This document shows, piece after piece, positions 36,294 through 48,690 of a stretch of 64,000 bases of DNA. Each line of letters starts with the position of its first letter. Positions within the stretch are counted from its first letter, which is position 1. Location: NCBI RefSeq assembly GCF_001039355.2, contig NW_019775591.1, forward strand, positions 166,777 to 230,776, given 5' to 3'. Made by a program: the position numbers and the translations under genes. The notes beneath the pieces were generated by a model, which saw only the letters and a program-made list of their open reading frames with translations, did not search any database and was not told the origin of the DNA. This DNA comes from Lingula anatina (Eukaryota; Brachiopoda; Lingulata; Lingulida; Lingulidae).

Positions 36294-37275
36294 CTGAAAG
36301 ATCCTTGTTTACTTCTCTGTCTCGATATGATTGAAAAACGTCCGACGTTTTACCTATTAATATCGTTTCAATAGCAATACACGATTCATTAAAGCATCGA
36401 CTTTTGAAATAAGTACACACCTGTATTCAGAAGAGATCAAAGCATGTGAAAAGGACACCAAAGTAATGTTCAGGTATGTATTACACAATAATTATACCTA
36501 AGTCTGGATTAACATTTACCGACTGGTTCGGCGATGTGTAGAAACATATTGATTTTCTTTTTTGTTTGAGACTGATTTTCATTTGTGGAAATTATTTTCA
36601 TCAGAAAGACAATAATTCTTTATGTTTTACACATGCGCATTTTAAATTCTAGCTTCATCTGGTTTAACCATTAGACATAACATCATCGATTCATCAATGA
36701 ATCAAAGGATTCAGAGGTCTGGTGACAAATGTTTACTGAAAATTCCCAAAGCTAGGTCAAAAACGTGGTGACACTGCCTTCTGTTTATATAATTAGTTGC
36801 ACCGTTGAAGTGGAATATGTTGTAACCTACTACAAATAAAGCACAGGGAACATTTAAGGAGCTGATGCCCACTTGATATTTCTTCGCAGGTTCAAATTCC
36901 TGAAAGCTCATTGATTTTGCTAGAAAAGATTTCTAAAAATTGCGTTTGATATTACCATAACAGGAAAAACGTATAAGCAGAGTGTGGGTAAGTAAGTCGC
37001 CGTGTAACAGGAATGGAAGTCCAGGCTCCCTTATGTTTTGTACAGATTAGGATTAGTTGGTGTATTGTGGTAAATAAAATTCATTTTTAAATAATTTTCA
37101 TCAACATGAGAGAGAATTGTGCAGTGAAAGGAGGTTTGAGACTGGCGTTAGTTTCAACCAAAAATTGGAAGACGAAATGGATCTATTTTAGGAATAGGTT
37201 CTTCAAATGGAAAGATAAATGTTTATAAATTTTCCAAGACTACCGGTATGAGACCATATGTCTTGGATACTGCTG

Positions 37276-37324
<49 letters not shown>

Positions 37325-37330
37325 ATGTTA
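36294..37330 (-). pseudogene. Orphan promoter and 5' flank of a Diedel-like gene
   Basis: On the minus strand, sequence matching the 5' flank of copies 3-5 continues through the untranslated exon (ACTTCTCTGTCTCGATATGATTGAAAAACGTCC on plus) and a donor-like TTTACCTG at 36291. Where coding exon 2 is expected (about 230 bp further, near 36064) there is unrelated sequence. This appears to be a sixth copy that has lost its coding part. Confidence 0.5.
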
Positions 37331-37502
37331 TCTTAATTGCGCGGGTTTCATTTGATGCAAGTGGTCCTATGATATACAAGAACGACTAAATTTTTATAAG
37401 TAGTTCATCATCACTTTTAATTTTCACACTTTTCCCCCTAAAAATGTGTTTCAATTATTCATGACAATTCTCCATTCATTTTGCATTGCATTCCAGTATA
37501 CG

Positions 37503-38116
37503 CACCCTGAGCTTCAGAGCTAACTTGACACTAACCTTTTCACTGTAGCCTATCTCCATCGTGTCAAGTAACCTCTGACCAGATTCGAGTGCCCCCGCCG
37601 CCCGCCAATCAAATTTAAAGCCCGCACTCAATGACTCATTGAACGATCTAGCCAATGAACGCGAACGAGTCAAAGCGCGCTTTGTTCAAATCCGGACCAA
37701 TCAAAGATAAGGCTGAATATCAGGGACTTGCCGTAACCTGTGGGCAGCACGCAAAATACATCATCCCTCAGTAGATAATGATGCAGGGCATCATACTGCT
37801 CTGGTTTCAATTCCGATATACTCCATGCTTTCTTTGTGTACGGTTATGCACTCGGAACCACTCGGAACTACTCGGATGTCTCCGCACTCGACAATAACTG
37901 TGTTGTTAGTATGGAGCTTGCGGAATCAGCCGAGGATTGCCGATTGACAATCAACCAATCAGCGTTTTCACCAAACTTTGGTGAAAAATTTTGAAACATG
38001 GATTCGATTGGCTTATATAAAATAGGTCAAACTATTTTCGTCAGAGGTTACTTGACACGATGGAGATAGGCTACAGTGAAAAGGTTAGTGTCAAGTTAGC
38101 TCTGAAGCTCAGGGTG
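37503..38116. mobile_element. hAT-type MITE with AGTATACG target duplication
   Basis: Inverted ends of about 85 bp (CACCCTGAGCTTCAGAGCTA at the left; TAGCTCTGAAGCTCAGGGTG at the right). The repeat AGTATACG flanks both sides (37495-37502 and 38117-38124). Related loci at 42450 and 47830 read CATTCCCGTATACAGCAGATC without the insertion. The interior has no transposase. Confidence 0.85.
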
Positions 38117-38754
38117 AGTATACGTAGATCAGAGTAGTTTCTGAATCCAAAGTTGTTAGTACCAGTATTATAATGTGCGTTTTCAGTAACAGATGTATAA
38201 GACGCTTTCATAGTAAAAACCCTCATATGTCTAGGCATTCAGCCTGTCAGTTTAACTGATTTGTTTTTTTCTGGGTGGAGATATGAATGTGAAGGTTGTC
38301 AAACTTGTAAATTCTCCTTAAAAGTTATAAAATTCCATATAAAATAATATTATATGATATGTCAGACATATCTGGCCGTTCTCTGGTCGTAGGACATATC
38401 TGGCCTGTCGGACACCTGTTTGGTTTCTTTATTAACCCGGAAGTTCTAGTCTACAACTTCTTGGTTTAACTCATACAATGATTGTCTGACGTTGTGGAAC
38501 ATTCCGCTGTTTTATAATTGGTGCTCATTTAAGCATTACGCTAGCTGTATCTTGGAGAAGTACAGGGAATCGAGCGTTTATTCATTTATGTATTTTTATT
38601 TTTTATTTTTTAACCAATGTAAATATTCAGTCATATACTGCTGTTTGGGCATACACATAAAGCATTCTTTCTGTGATAATTGAAAGATATGATTAAATTC
38701 AACAAGGAATAGTTTGAGTACTTTATAGATTGATTTCCTTTTCTTTCTTTTTTG

Positions 38755-38793
<39 letters not shown>

Positions 38794-39155
38794 AAGTGGA
38801 CAAACAGTCGATGAAAATGGATCACGCTTGGACATTTTTGTTGTAAGGGAGGTGGAGCCTGGCGAAGATGAAGGTCGCCGATGTTCCCATATCGTTTCCC
38901 GATCAAAAAAGCTAGAAACAAGATCGTTTGTGTCAAAAACCAGTATATAATAATAATGAAAAAATGAAACAACGACACCTGTTGGATGCTATCTGAATTT
39001 CATATAAACAACAATATTGTTTCCCATAATTTCAAATCCTAATTCATAAAATGAATTTCGAAAGTTAATTTGTTGCGAAAGATTGATTCCCAATGGTTTT
39101 CCAAATGTCAATTAAGGATGGAAAGGTGCTCAGCTTTTCATCCTCGATATCAGAG

Positions 39156-39312
39156 CTATTGCAGATCAGGATCGAACTCCTGGGGGTCAATCTTGCCGTC
39201 ATTATTGGCGTCCATGTCGTCAAACGCAACATCCTTGGCGGCCCTTTTACCGTTTGAGCAAGTACAGGTAGTCTTCTCCTTTCGCGACATGAACCACCCG
39301 CTGCCTGATTTA
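39156..39312 (-). CDS. EF-hand terminal exon, module 3
   Basis: The exon follows TTTGCCCAG and encodes 51 residues ending TAG. Order: GSGWFMSRKEK, TCTCSNGKRAAKDV, EF loop DANNDGKIDPQE, FDPDLQ. All canonical loop positions are present. It lies 1.2 kb downstream of Diedel-like copy 3 on the same strand. An ATG inside the exon (SGWFMSRKEK) might serve as a start, but the splice acceptor is conserved in all four copies and suggests an upstream exon. Confidence 0.62.
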
Positions 39313-40019
39313 CTGGGCAAATAATGCAAACATCTATTTGAATTCGTATATTACTTTTTAGACATTCTCTACCTTATACCAGATCTGCGATGGCCTTATT
39401 AATATCGATATTTTATCATTACTTTATCATTATATTTAACATTGTAATTCATTATTTATCACTATCATTTATTTCATCACCATTATTATTATTATTATTA
39501 TTATTATTGCAAAAAGGGGACGTGTACAGAAAAGCCAGAGAAATACCCCTGAAAATCACCTGATAGAAGATATGATTGATAGGGAGAGCTTTAAAATATA
39601 ATACGTTCACCACGAGTGCTTTTGGATACATATGGTTTAAGCTTACAACACTGCTTTTCAAATTGGCCAGATGATATGGCAAAACATGCAACTAATGCGC
39701 AGACCACACTAGCAGCAAAGTAAACATAGTTCACTTATATGTCACCCTTTTAAACTTTAATACATACATAAGCACACTCTTAATACATTGTTGCGGCGTA
39801 TCTTTAAAATACCATTTCACGCCTTAAACTGCTCGATGCATTATGAAATGTTGGCCAGAGTAGAAAACACCAATCCCCACGTTTAATTTCTGAATGGCTG
39901 CGGTACGGTCATGCCCAGTCTTCGAGTATGACGTCACGCGCAATCCATCTTAGCATCTATTTACGGCCAAGCAGAGAAAGTAACATACATTTCAGCAGTG
40001 CTGAATACAGCAGCGCTTT

Positions 40020-40500
40020 ATAGTACGTATTCAGAACAGATGATCCGCGAACTGAGAATCGAGAGCACATTCAGAACAACTTTATCTGCCGACTAACCCG
40101 CGGATCAAACATGTTCAACCCACTTATAATCAATGCCAACCTGTGCCCTGACGGTCTGCCCGCCTCTACACGCGCCATCCCTGCAGGAGTCTAGCAATTA
40201 AACTCCAAAGCAGAGATTTAATCCATTTAATGGCTCTTGTGGGGGGAGTGGAGCCATCAGAAGATAAAGCGGCTTTATTTTAATGGGGTCGGCCACATTT
40301 AGTCCGCAGATCATCTGTTGTGAATGCGCTCTAACTGATCCGCCGACAATTGCAAAAGTCCCTTAATTCCCTGATGGTCTTCCTGTCTCTACATACACAC
40401 GCGCCATGAAACGGATTAAATCTCAGCTCCGAGATAGAGAGAGCTTATCTCTCATTTGGTCTGAATGCGCACTATCTATCTCCAAGAGAGAGAGAGAGAG
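40020..40500. repeat. Foldback block downstream of copy 3
   Basis: CATTCAGAACAGATGATCCG, GACTAACCCGCGGATC, GGGGTCGGCCACATTTAGTCCGC and CCGAGATAGAGAGAGCTT occur here as interleaved inverted stretches, as in the blocks following copies 1 and 2. It sits between the Diedel-like gene and the EF-hand exon. Confidence 0.65.
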
Positions 40501-40534
40501 AGAGAGAGGGGGGAAGAGAGAGAGAGATTTCATT

Positions 40535-41047
40535 TTACGTTATGGTCATGCCGCAGTCCGCTCTACATGAACGTTCACATTTGCAGCCAAATATGTTACA
40601 TTTTCCATATGAACAGTAAGGGGTTCCCTGGAATGGAAATCGTAAATCAATTACTCTCTCTCCCTATCTCTTTCTCTCTGCTCTATCCCCCTCCTAGGCA
40701 CACCCCCACCTTCACTGCACACGCATACAAACGCACGGGCACACACGTCCTTACAGAATGATTTGCTGACGACCATTTACGTATCGAATTTCAATGAACA
40801 ATATAAAAAATAGCGTTCTAGCTTTGTTATACATTTATAACCGAAATGTATGGTATCATTTTCCACTGTAATGCAAAGTTCGCCTCATACCAAAAATGTG
40901 TTCTGAATATGTTCTGAATGCGCTTCCCACCTTAGTGCAGTCCGCACAGTAAGTATTCTTCTTTGTAAAGCAGCAGTCGGATTCAGCTTGGTGCATTAAA
41001 ACTGCCAGAACCAACACAACTAACGCAAAATTGGCAAAGGTAGCCAT
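40535..41047 (-). CDS. Diedel-like secreted Cys-rich peptide, copy 3
   Basis: Exons 40931-41047 and 40535-40627 join in phase 0 (ACTAAG/GTGGGA ... CATTCCAG/GGAACC) for 69 residues. The signal peptide ends HQAES after residue 23. Ten cysteines are spaced CC-x7-C-x2-C-x6-C-x4-C-x4-C-x-C-x3-C-x3-C; the first loop is four residues shorter than in copies 1-2. The core is YCSYGKCNIFGCKCERSC. The start lies three bases after an acceptor, as in copy 1. The intron is only 303 bp and has no LINE insert. The product is more basic around the core (K, ER) than that of copies 1-2. Confidence 0.75.
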
Positions 41048-41278
41048 CTTCTGAAATGTGAAGTGACAACATGGAGTTGACACAAAGGAATCTTAGAGGA
41101 CAGTGGAGCTCACATCTCTTCTGTCAGCATCTATACTAAACTATCAGATGCACGCTGACATAAAGACTTGAGATGTCATACTATATGGTGTTCTCTAAAA
41201 CCCAAAGTGCAAAAAGGCAATCGGCATCGTGAAAAACTATGTAGAAATTAAAGAAAATATCTTGGACAGAATTTTTAC

Positions 41279-41351
41279 CTGAGTAATCCTTGATTACTTC
41301 TCTCTCAGTCTCGAAATGATTGAAAAACGTCCACAGTTTGAACTATTAATA
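41279..41351 (-). promoter_or_regulatory. TATA-like box and untranslated exon, copy 3
   Basis: TATTAATA (41344-41351) replaces the TATAAATA of copies 1 and 5. The untranslated exon ends TTACTCAG/GTAAAA at 41279. Copy 4 has the same variant. Confidence 0.55.
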
Positions 41352-42244
41352 CCGTTTTCAACAGCAGTGCAAGCTCAGTCAAGGCATCGGCTTTTGAAGT
41401 AGTGTACACGCCTGTATTCAGAAGAGATCAAAGCATGTGGAACGAACATCAAAGTTATGTACTGGTAAAGGTATTTCACAATGATTTTACCGAAGTCTGA
41501 ATTATCATTTACAGACTAGTTCGGCAATGCGTAGAAAGATAATGAATGTTTGAGACTGATTTTCGTCTGTGGATATAATTTTCGTCAGAAAGACATTAAA
41601 TCTTTAGGTTTTACGCATGCGCATTAAAAAAATCTAGCTTTAGCCGGTTGAACGTAATCAGTAGACATAATAAGGATACAGAGGTCTGGTGACAGTTTTT
41701 TACTGTAAACCCCCAAAGCTAGGTTAAAAGAATCGGTGACGCTGTATTCTGTTTAATTTCGCCGGTAAAGTGGAATATATGTTGCCTATTAACCCACAAC
41801 AAATAAAATCACAGGGAACATTTCATTATATAAAGAGCTGGTGCACATTTGATATTTGTTCGCCGGTTGAAAGTTCATTGATTTTTGGCTAGAAAAGATT
41901 TCTAAAGATTGCGTTTCATTACCATTACAAGAAAAAATGTACAAACAGAGGGTGGGCAAGTCATTCGCCTTGTAATGGAAGTCCGGGTTCCCATGTTATT
42001 TGTACAGGTTACGATTAGTTTGTGTATTGGGATGAACACTGTGAATAAAATTCATTTGTAAATAATTTTGATCAACATGAGAGAAAATAATGCAGTAAAT
42101 GGAGATTTGAGATTGATGATAGTTTCACTCATAAATTGGTAGACGAAATGGATCTATTTTAGGAATAGGTTTTTCAAATGAAAAGCTATAAATTTATAAA
42201 CTTTTTAAGAGCACCTGCATAAGACCATATGCCTTGGATAATGC

Positions 42245-42283
<39 letters not shown>

Positions 42284-42948
42284 TTAATTAATTGCGCGGG
42301 TATCATTTAATCCATGCAGTCTTATCATATACAAGGACCACAAATTTTTATAATTAGTTCATCGTCACTTTTAATTTTCACACTTTCCCCCCTAAGAATA
42401 CATTTCAATTATTCATCGCCATTCTCCATTCATTCTGCATTGCATTCCCGTATACAGCAGATCAAAGCAGTTTCTGAGTCAAAAGTTTTAAGTACCAGTA
42501 TTGTAATGTGCGTTGTCAATAACAGATGCCTGAGACGCTTTCAAAGTAAAAACCCTCATATGTCTAGGCATTCAGTCCGTCAGTTTAATTGATTTTTATC
42601 TGGGTAGATATATGAATGTGAAGGTTGTCAAACGTTGCAAACTTTGCTTGAAAGTTATGAAAGTTGTGTTGGCTTTCTACTAAAGCAGGATTGTTCACAT
42701 TTCACACAAAACGTCAACATCATCTGCAATTTGATTTTAACACCACACGTTTACTAGTCTCTTAGAGCAACCACCCGACCATGACAGTAAATATAAAGCT
42801 TTCTTCTAGTTATTTGGTTTTTCTTATTTGGTGGCGCCCTCTGTTGTTCAGTCCATTTTCTAGTTGTACGACATTTTTCTTGGAACGGCTTGTTAGGGAA
42901 AAAGATAGGACAACCACCGTTCGCCAGGTAAATTTTTACCAGTACCTG

Positions 42949-43016
<68 letters not shown>
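42949..43016. repeat. (TA)n microsatellite
   Basis: A TA tract of about 68 bp with one interruption, replacing the sequence AATCTGTCAGAACTGTACAC found at the same site in copy 4 (near 48331). Confidence 0.9.
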
Positions 43017-43021
<5 letters not shown>

Positions 43022-43890
43022 GAACAGTTATAATTATAAAAGTATGATGTTCGTCGCTAATATAAAAATTAAGATCAATGTACTGGTGCCTATATGTTGG
43101 CTGCAGGCCCCATGGTATAGTCTATTACAAAATTGTACCCTCCGCTTTATTTGTTCATGGGCCTACTATATGTCTATTTAAGAGGCACCTCTGTTATCAC
43201 GGGATCAACCAAGTGACTTTCACAGACAGTCGCCGTTGCTGACAGCTGAATAATCAATGAGCGTGTAGAAGAAATATTCCATCTGTATGAATCATAATGG
43301 GGAACCAGTAGGTATGTCTAGGTCTTTGTATATAAGTCAGTTTTACCAGTATTTTTCATACTTTGAATGCATAAATATACAAACTGGGCCCTTAATTTGG
43401 GATATTTCAGTTTAAACTAGGTACAGNTGTAAATTCTCCTTAAAAGTTATAAAATTCCACATTAAATAATATTATATGATATGTCGGACATATCTGGCCG
43501 TTCTCTGGTCGTAGGACATATATTGCCTGTCGGACACCTGTTTGGTTTCTTTATTAACCAGGAAGTTCTAGTCTACAACTTCTTGGTTTAACTCATACAT
43601 TGATTGTCTGACGTTGTGGAACATTCCGCCGTTTTATAATTGGTGCTCATTTAAGCATTACGCTAGCTGTATCTTGGAGAAGTACAGGGAACCGAGCGTT
43701 TATTCATTTATCTATTTTTATTTTTTTAATATTTTAACCAATGTAAATATTCAGTCATATACTGCTGTTTGGGCATACGCGTAAAGCATTCCTTCTGTGA
43801 TAATTGAAAGATATGATTAAATTCAACATGGAATAGTTTGAGTACTTTATAGATTGATTTCCTTTTGCATTTTTTTTTTTTTTTGCTTTT

Positions 43891-43925
<35 letters not shown>

Positions 43926-44277
43926 AAGTGGACAAACAGTCGATGAAAATGGATCACGTTTGGACATTTTTGTTGTAAGGGAGGTGGAGCCTGGCGAAGA
44001 TTAAAGTCGCCGATGTTCCCATATCGTTTCCCGATCAAAAAAGCTCGTTTGTGTCAAAACCAGTATACAATAATAATGAATAAATGAAACAACGACACCT
44101 GTTGCGATGCTATCTGAATTTCATATAAACATCAATATTGTTTCACATAATTTCAAATCCTAATTCATAAAACGAATTTCGAAAGATAATTTGTTGCGAA
44201 ATATCGATTCCCAATGATTTTCCAAATGTCAATTAAGGATGGAAAAATTGCTCAGCTTTTCATCCGCGATATCAGAG

Positions 44278-44434
44278 CTATTGCAGATCAGGGTCGAACT
44301 CCTTGGGGTCAATCTTGCCGTCATTATTGGCGTTCATGTCGTCAAAGCCTACGTCCTTGGCGGCCCTTTTCCCGTTTGAGCAAGTACAGGTAGTCTTCTC
44401 CTTTCGCGACATGAACCACCCGCTGACTAATTTA
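44278..44434 (-). CDS. EF-hand terminal exon, module 4
   Basis: Same exon as 39156-39312, after the acceptor TTGCTTAG. It encodes SGWFMSRKEK, TCTCSNGKRAAKDV, loop NANNDGKIDPKE and FDPDLQ. Asn replaces Asp at loop position 1, which usually weakens calcium binding. The reading frame is intact despite several substitutions relative to module 3. Confidence 0.6.
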
Positions 44435-44602
44435 CTAAGCAAATAATGCAAACATCTATTTGAATTCGTATATTACTTTTTAGACATTCTCTACCTTATA
44501 CCAGATCAGCGATGACCTTATTAATATCGATATTTTATCATTACTTTATCATTATATTTAACATTGTAATTCATTATTTATCACTATCATTTATTTCATC
44601 AC

Positions 44603-44633
<31 letters not shown>

Positions 44634-45149
44634 GCAAAAAGGGGACGTGTACAGAAAAGCCAGAGAAATACCCCTGAAAATCACCTGATAGAAGATATGA
44701 TTGATAGGGAGAGCTTTAAAATATAATACGTTCACCACGAGTGCTTTTGGATACATATGGTTTAAGCTTACAACACTGCTTTTCAAATTGGCCAGATGAT
44801 ATGGCAAAACATGCAACTAATGCGCAGACCACACTAGCAGCAAAGTAAACATAGTTCACTTATATGTCACCCTTTTAAACTTTAATACATACATAAGCAC
44901 ACTCTTAATATATTGTTGCGGCGTATCTTTAAAATACCATTTCACGCCTTAAACTGCTCGATGCATTATGAAATGTTGGCCAGAGTAGAAAACACCAATC
45001 CCCACGTTTAATTTCTGAATGGCTGCGGTACGGTCATGCCCAGTCTTCGAGTATGACGTCACGCGCAATCCATCTTAGCATCTATTTACGGCCAAGCAGA
45101 GAAAGTAACATACATTTCAGCAGTGCTGAATACAGCAGCGCTTTATAGT

Positions 45150-45890
45150 ACGTATATATTCAGAACAGATGATCCGCGACCTGAGAATCGAGAGCACATT
45201 CAGAACAACTTTATCTGCCGACTAACCCGCGGATCAAACATGTTCAACCCACTTATAATCAATGCCAACCTGTGCCCTGACGGTCTGCCCGCCTCTACAC
45301 GCGCCATCCCTGCAGGAGTCTAGCAATTAAACTCCAAAACAGAGATTTAGGCTTCGTTCACATGCAATGTCTATTTTCTAAATTCTATTTTCTATTCGCG
45401 CTATCTTATGATCACGGTCTGTGCACTGAATATCCCGCCGCGTAATTACTGGCACCGCGAGCCAGTTACTTATAGTAACTTATAGTAACTGGCTCGCGCT
45501 GCCAGTAATTACGCCGCAGGATATTCAGTGCACAGACCGTGATCATAAGACATACCGAAAATAGAAAATAGAATTTAGAAAATAGACATTGCATGTGAAC
45601 GAAGCCTTAATCCATTTAATGGCTCTTGTGGGGGGAGTGGAGCCATCAGAAGATAAAGCGGCTTTATTTTAATGGGGTCGGCCACATTTAGTCCGCAGAT
45701 CATCTGTTGTGAATGCGCTCTAACTGATCCGCCGACAATTGCAAAAGCCCCTTAATTCCCTGATGGTCTTCCTGTCTCTACATACACACGCGCCATGAAA
45801 CGGATTAAATCTCAGCTCCGAGATAGAGAGAGCTTATCTCTCATTTGGTCTGAATGCGCACTATCTATCTCCAAGAGAGAGAGAGAGGGA
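45150..45890. repeat. Foldback block downstream of copy 4
   Basis: Same block as 40020-40500, interrupted by the palindromic MITE at 45350-45606. Confidence 0.65.
45350..45606. mobile_element. Palindromic Harbinger-type MITE with TTA target duplication
   Basis: A nearly perfect foldback of 257 bp. Its ends are GGCTTCGTTCACATGCAATG and CATTGCATGTGAACGAAGCC, and its centre holds a repeated AGTAACTTATAGTAACT. TTA flanks both ends (45347-45349, 45607-45609). The matching empty site in unit 3 (near 40223) reads GAGATTTAATCC. A 3-bp TTA/TWA duplication is typical of PIF/Harbinger elements. Confidence 0.9.
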
Positions 45891-45919
45891 GAGAGAGAGA
45901 GAGAGAGAGAGATTTCATT

Positions 45920-46431
45920 TTACGTTATGGTCATGCCGCAGTCCGCTCTACATGAACGTTCACATTTGCAGCCAAATATGTTACATTTTCCATATGAACA
46001 GTAAGGGGTTCCCTGGAATGGAAATCGTAAATCAATTACTCTCTCTCCCTATCTCTTTCTCTCTGCTCTATACCCCTCCTAGGCACACCCCACCTTCACT
46101 GCACACGCATACAAACGCACTGGCACACACGTCCTTACAGAATGATTTGCTTACGACCATTTACGTATAGAATTTCAATGAACAATATAAAAAATAGCGT
46201 TCTAGCTTTGTTATACATTTATAACCAAAATGTATGATATCATTTTCCACTGTAATGCAAAGTTCGCCTCATACCAAATTTGTGTTCTGAATATGTTCTG
46301 AATGCGCTTCCCACCTTAGTGCAGTCCGCACAGTAAGTATTCTTCTTTGTAAAGCAGCAGTCGGATTCAGCTTGGTGCATTAAAACTGCCAGAACCAACA
46401 CAACTAACGCAAAATTGGCAAAGGTAGCCAT
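45920..46431 (-). CDS. Diedel-like secreted Cys-rich peptide, copy 4
   Basis: Exons 46315-46431 and 45920-46012 encode the same 69-residue product as copy 3, with no amino-acid difference that I could find. The intron (302 bp), the TATTAATA box (46728-46735) and the untranslated exon ending at 46663 also match. It is either a very recent tandem duplicate or the allelic version of copy 3 placed in series. Confidence 0.75.
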
Positions 46432-47631
46432 CTTCTGAAATGTGAAGTGACAACATGGAGTTGACACAAAGGAATCTTAGAGGACAGTGGAGCTCACATC
46501 TCTTCTGTCAGCATCTATACTAAACTTTCAGATGCACGCTGACATAAAGACTTGAGATGTCATACTATATGGTGTTCTCTAAAACCCAAAGTGCAAAAAG
46601 GCAATCGGCATCGTGAAAAACTATGTAGAAATTAAAGAAAATATCTTGGACAGAATTTTTACCTGAGTAATCCTTGATTACTTCTCTCTCAGTCTCGAAA
46701 TGATTGAAAAATGTCCACAGTTTGAACTATTAATACCGTTTTCAACAGCAGTGCAAGCTCAGTCAAGGCATCAGCTTTTGAAGTAGTGTACACGCCTGTA
46801 TTCAGAAGAGATCAAAGCATGTGGAAAGAACATCAAAGTTATGTACTGGTAAAAGTATTTCACAATGATTTTACCGAAGTCTGAATTATCATTTACAGAC
46901 TAGTTCGGCAATGCGTAGAAAGATAATGCATGTTTGAGACTGATTTTCGTCTGTGGATATAATTTTCGTCAGAAAGACATTAAATCTTTAGGTTTTACGC
47001 ATGCGCATTAAAAAAAAAATGTAGCTTTAGCCGGTTGAACATAATCAGTAGACATAATAAGGATACAGAGGTCTGGTGACAATTTTTTACTGTAAACCCC
47101 CAAAGCTAGGTTTAAAGAATCGGTGACACTGTATTCTGTTTAATTTCGCCGGTGAAGTGGAATATATGTTGCCTATTAACCCACAACAAATAAAATCACA
47201 GGGAACATTTCATTATATAAAGAGTTGGTGCACATTTGATATTTGTTCGCCGGTTGAAAGTTCATTGATTTTTGGCTAGAAAAGATTTCTAAAGATTGCG
47301 TTTCATTACCATTACAAGAAAACATGTACAAACAGAGGGTGGGCAAGTCATTCGCCTTGGAATGGAAAGCCGGGTTCCCATGTTATTTGTACAGGTTACG
47401 ATTAGTTGGTGTATTGGGATGAACACTGTAAATAAAATTCATTTGTAAATAATTTTGATCAACATGAGAGAAAATAATGCAGTAAATGGAGATTTGAGAT
47501 TGATGATAGTTTCACTCAAAAATTGGGAGACGAAATGGATCTATTTTAGGAATAGGTTTTTCAAATGAAAAGCTATAAGTTTATAAACTTTTTAAGAGCA
47601 CCTGTATAAGACCATATGCCTTGGATAATGC

Positions 47632-47671
<40 letters not shown>

Positions 47672-48690
47672 ATTAATTGCGCGGGTATCATTTGATCCAT
47701 GCAGTCTTATCATATACGAGGACCACAAATTTTTATAATTAGTTCATCGTCACTTTTGATTTTCACACTTTCCCCCCTAAGAATACAGTTCAATTATTCA
47801 TCGCCATTCTCCATTCATTCTGCATTGCATTCCCGTATACAGCAGATCAAAGCAGTTTCTGAGTCAAAAGTTTTAAGTACCAGTATTGTAATGTGCGTTG
47901 TCAATAACAGATGCCTGAGACGCTTTCATAGTAAAAACCTTCATATGTCTAGGCATTCAGTCCGTCAGTTTAATTGATTTTTATCTGGGTAGATATATGA
48001 ATGTGAAGGTTGTCAAACGTTGCAAACTTTGCTTGAAAGTTATGAAAGTTGTGTTGGCTTTCTACTAAAGCAGGATTGTTCACATTTCACACAAAACGTC
48101 AACATCATCTTCAATTTGATTTTAACACCACACGTTTACTAGTCTCTTAGAGCAACCACCCGACCATGACAATTATAAATATAAAGCTTTCTTCTACTTA
48201 TTTGGTTTTTCTTATTTGGTGGCACCCTCTGTTGTTCAGTCCATTTTCTAGTTGTACGACATTTTTCTTGGAACGGCTTGTTAGGGAAAAAGATAGGACA
48301 ACCACCGTTCGCCAGGTAAATTTTTACCAGTAATCTGTCAGAACTGTACACACTGTGCAGCGTTCATATTTACATCATTTTTTATTTTAAATTTAAACAG
48401 TTATAATTATAAAAGTGTGATTTTCGTCCCTAATGTAAGAAATGAGCTCAATCTACTGATGCTTGTACATATATATACATATATGTTGACAGTTCCGAGC
48501 TATATTACCTAATAACTCTTTGACCCCAGGGCCCATAGTATTGTCTATTACAAGATTATACCCTCCGCTTTAATTTTCCATGGACCCACTACATGTAAAT
48601 CTTAGAGGCACCTAGCTCTGTCATCACGGGATCTACCAAGTGGCTTTCATAGACAGTTGCCGTTGCGTTCAGCTGAATAATCAATGGAGT

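Larger units (their letters stand above)
38307..43426 (-). repeat. Duplicated unit, copy 3
   Basis: A unit of about 5.1 kb containing the EF-hand exon, foldback block, Diedel-like gene, promoter flank and CT-tract repeat. It is nearly identical to 43428-48690 and ends at the single N at 43427. Differences include a (TA)n tract here (42949-43016) and a MITE present only in copy 4. Confidence 0.85.
43428..48690 (-). repeat. Duplicated unit, copy 4
   Basis: Near-identical partner of 38307-43426. Position offsets between matching genes are 5122 bp at the EF-hand exon and 5384 bp at the Diedel-like start. The 262-bp increase is almost entirely the 257-bp MITE at 45350. Confidence 0.85.

Noticed and set aside
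39452-39691. Frame MHVLPYHLAN... and an overlapping signal-peptide-like frame ending near QFEKQCC, repeated at 44574-44816, as a possible first exon of the EF-hand gene
   Set aside because: Neither frame stays open at the homologous sites in modules 2 and 5, and no donor of the right phase follows.
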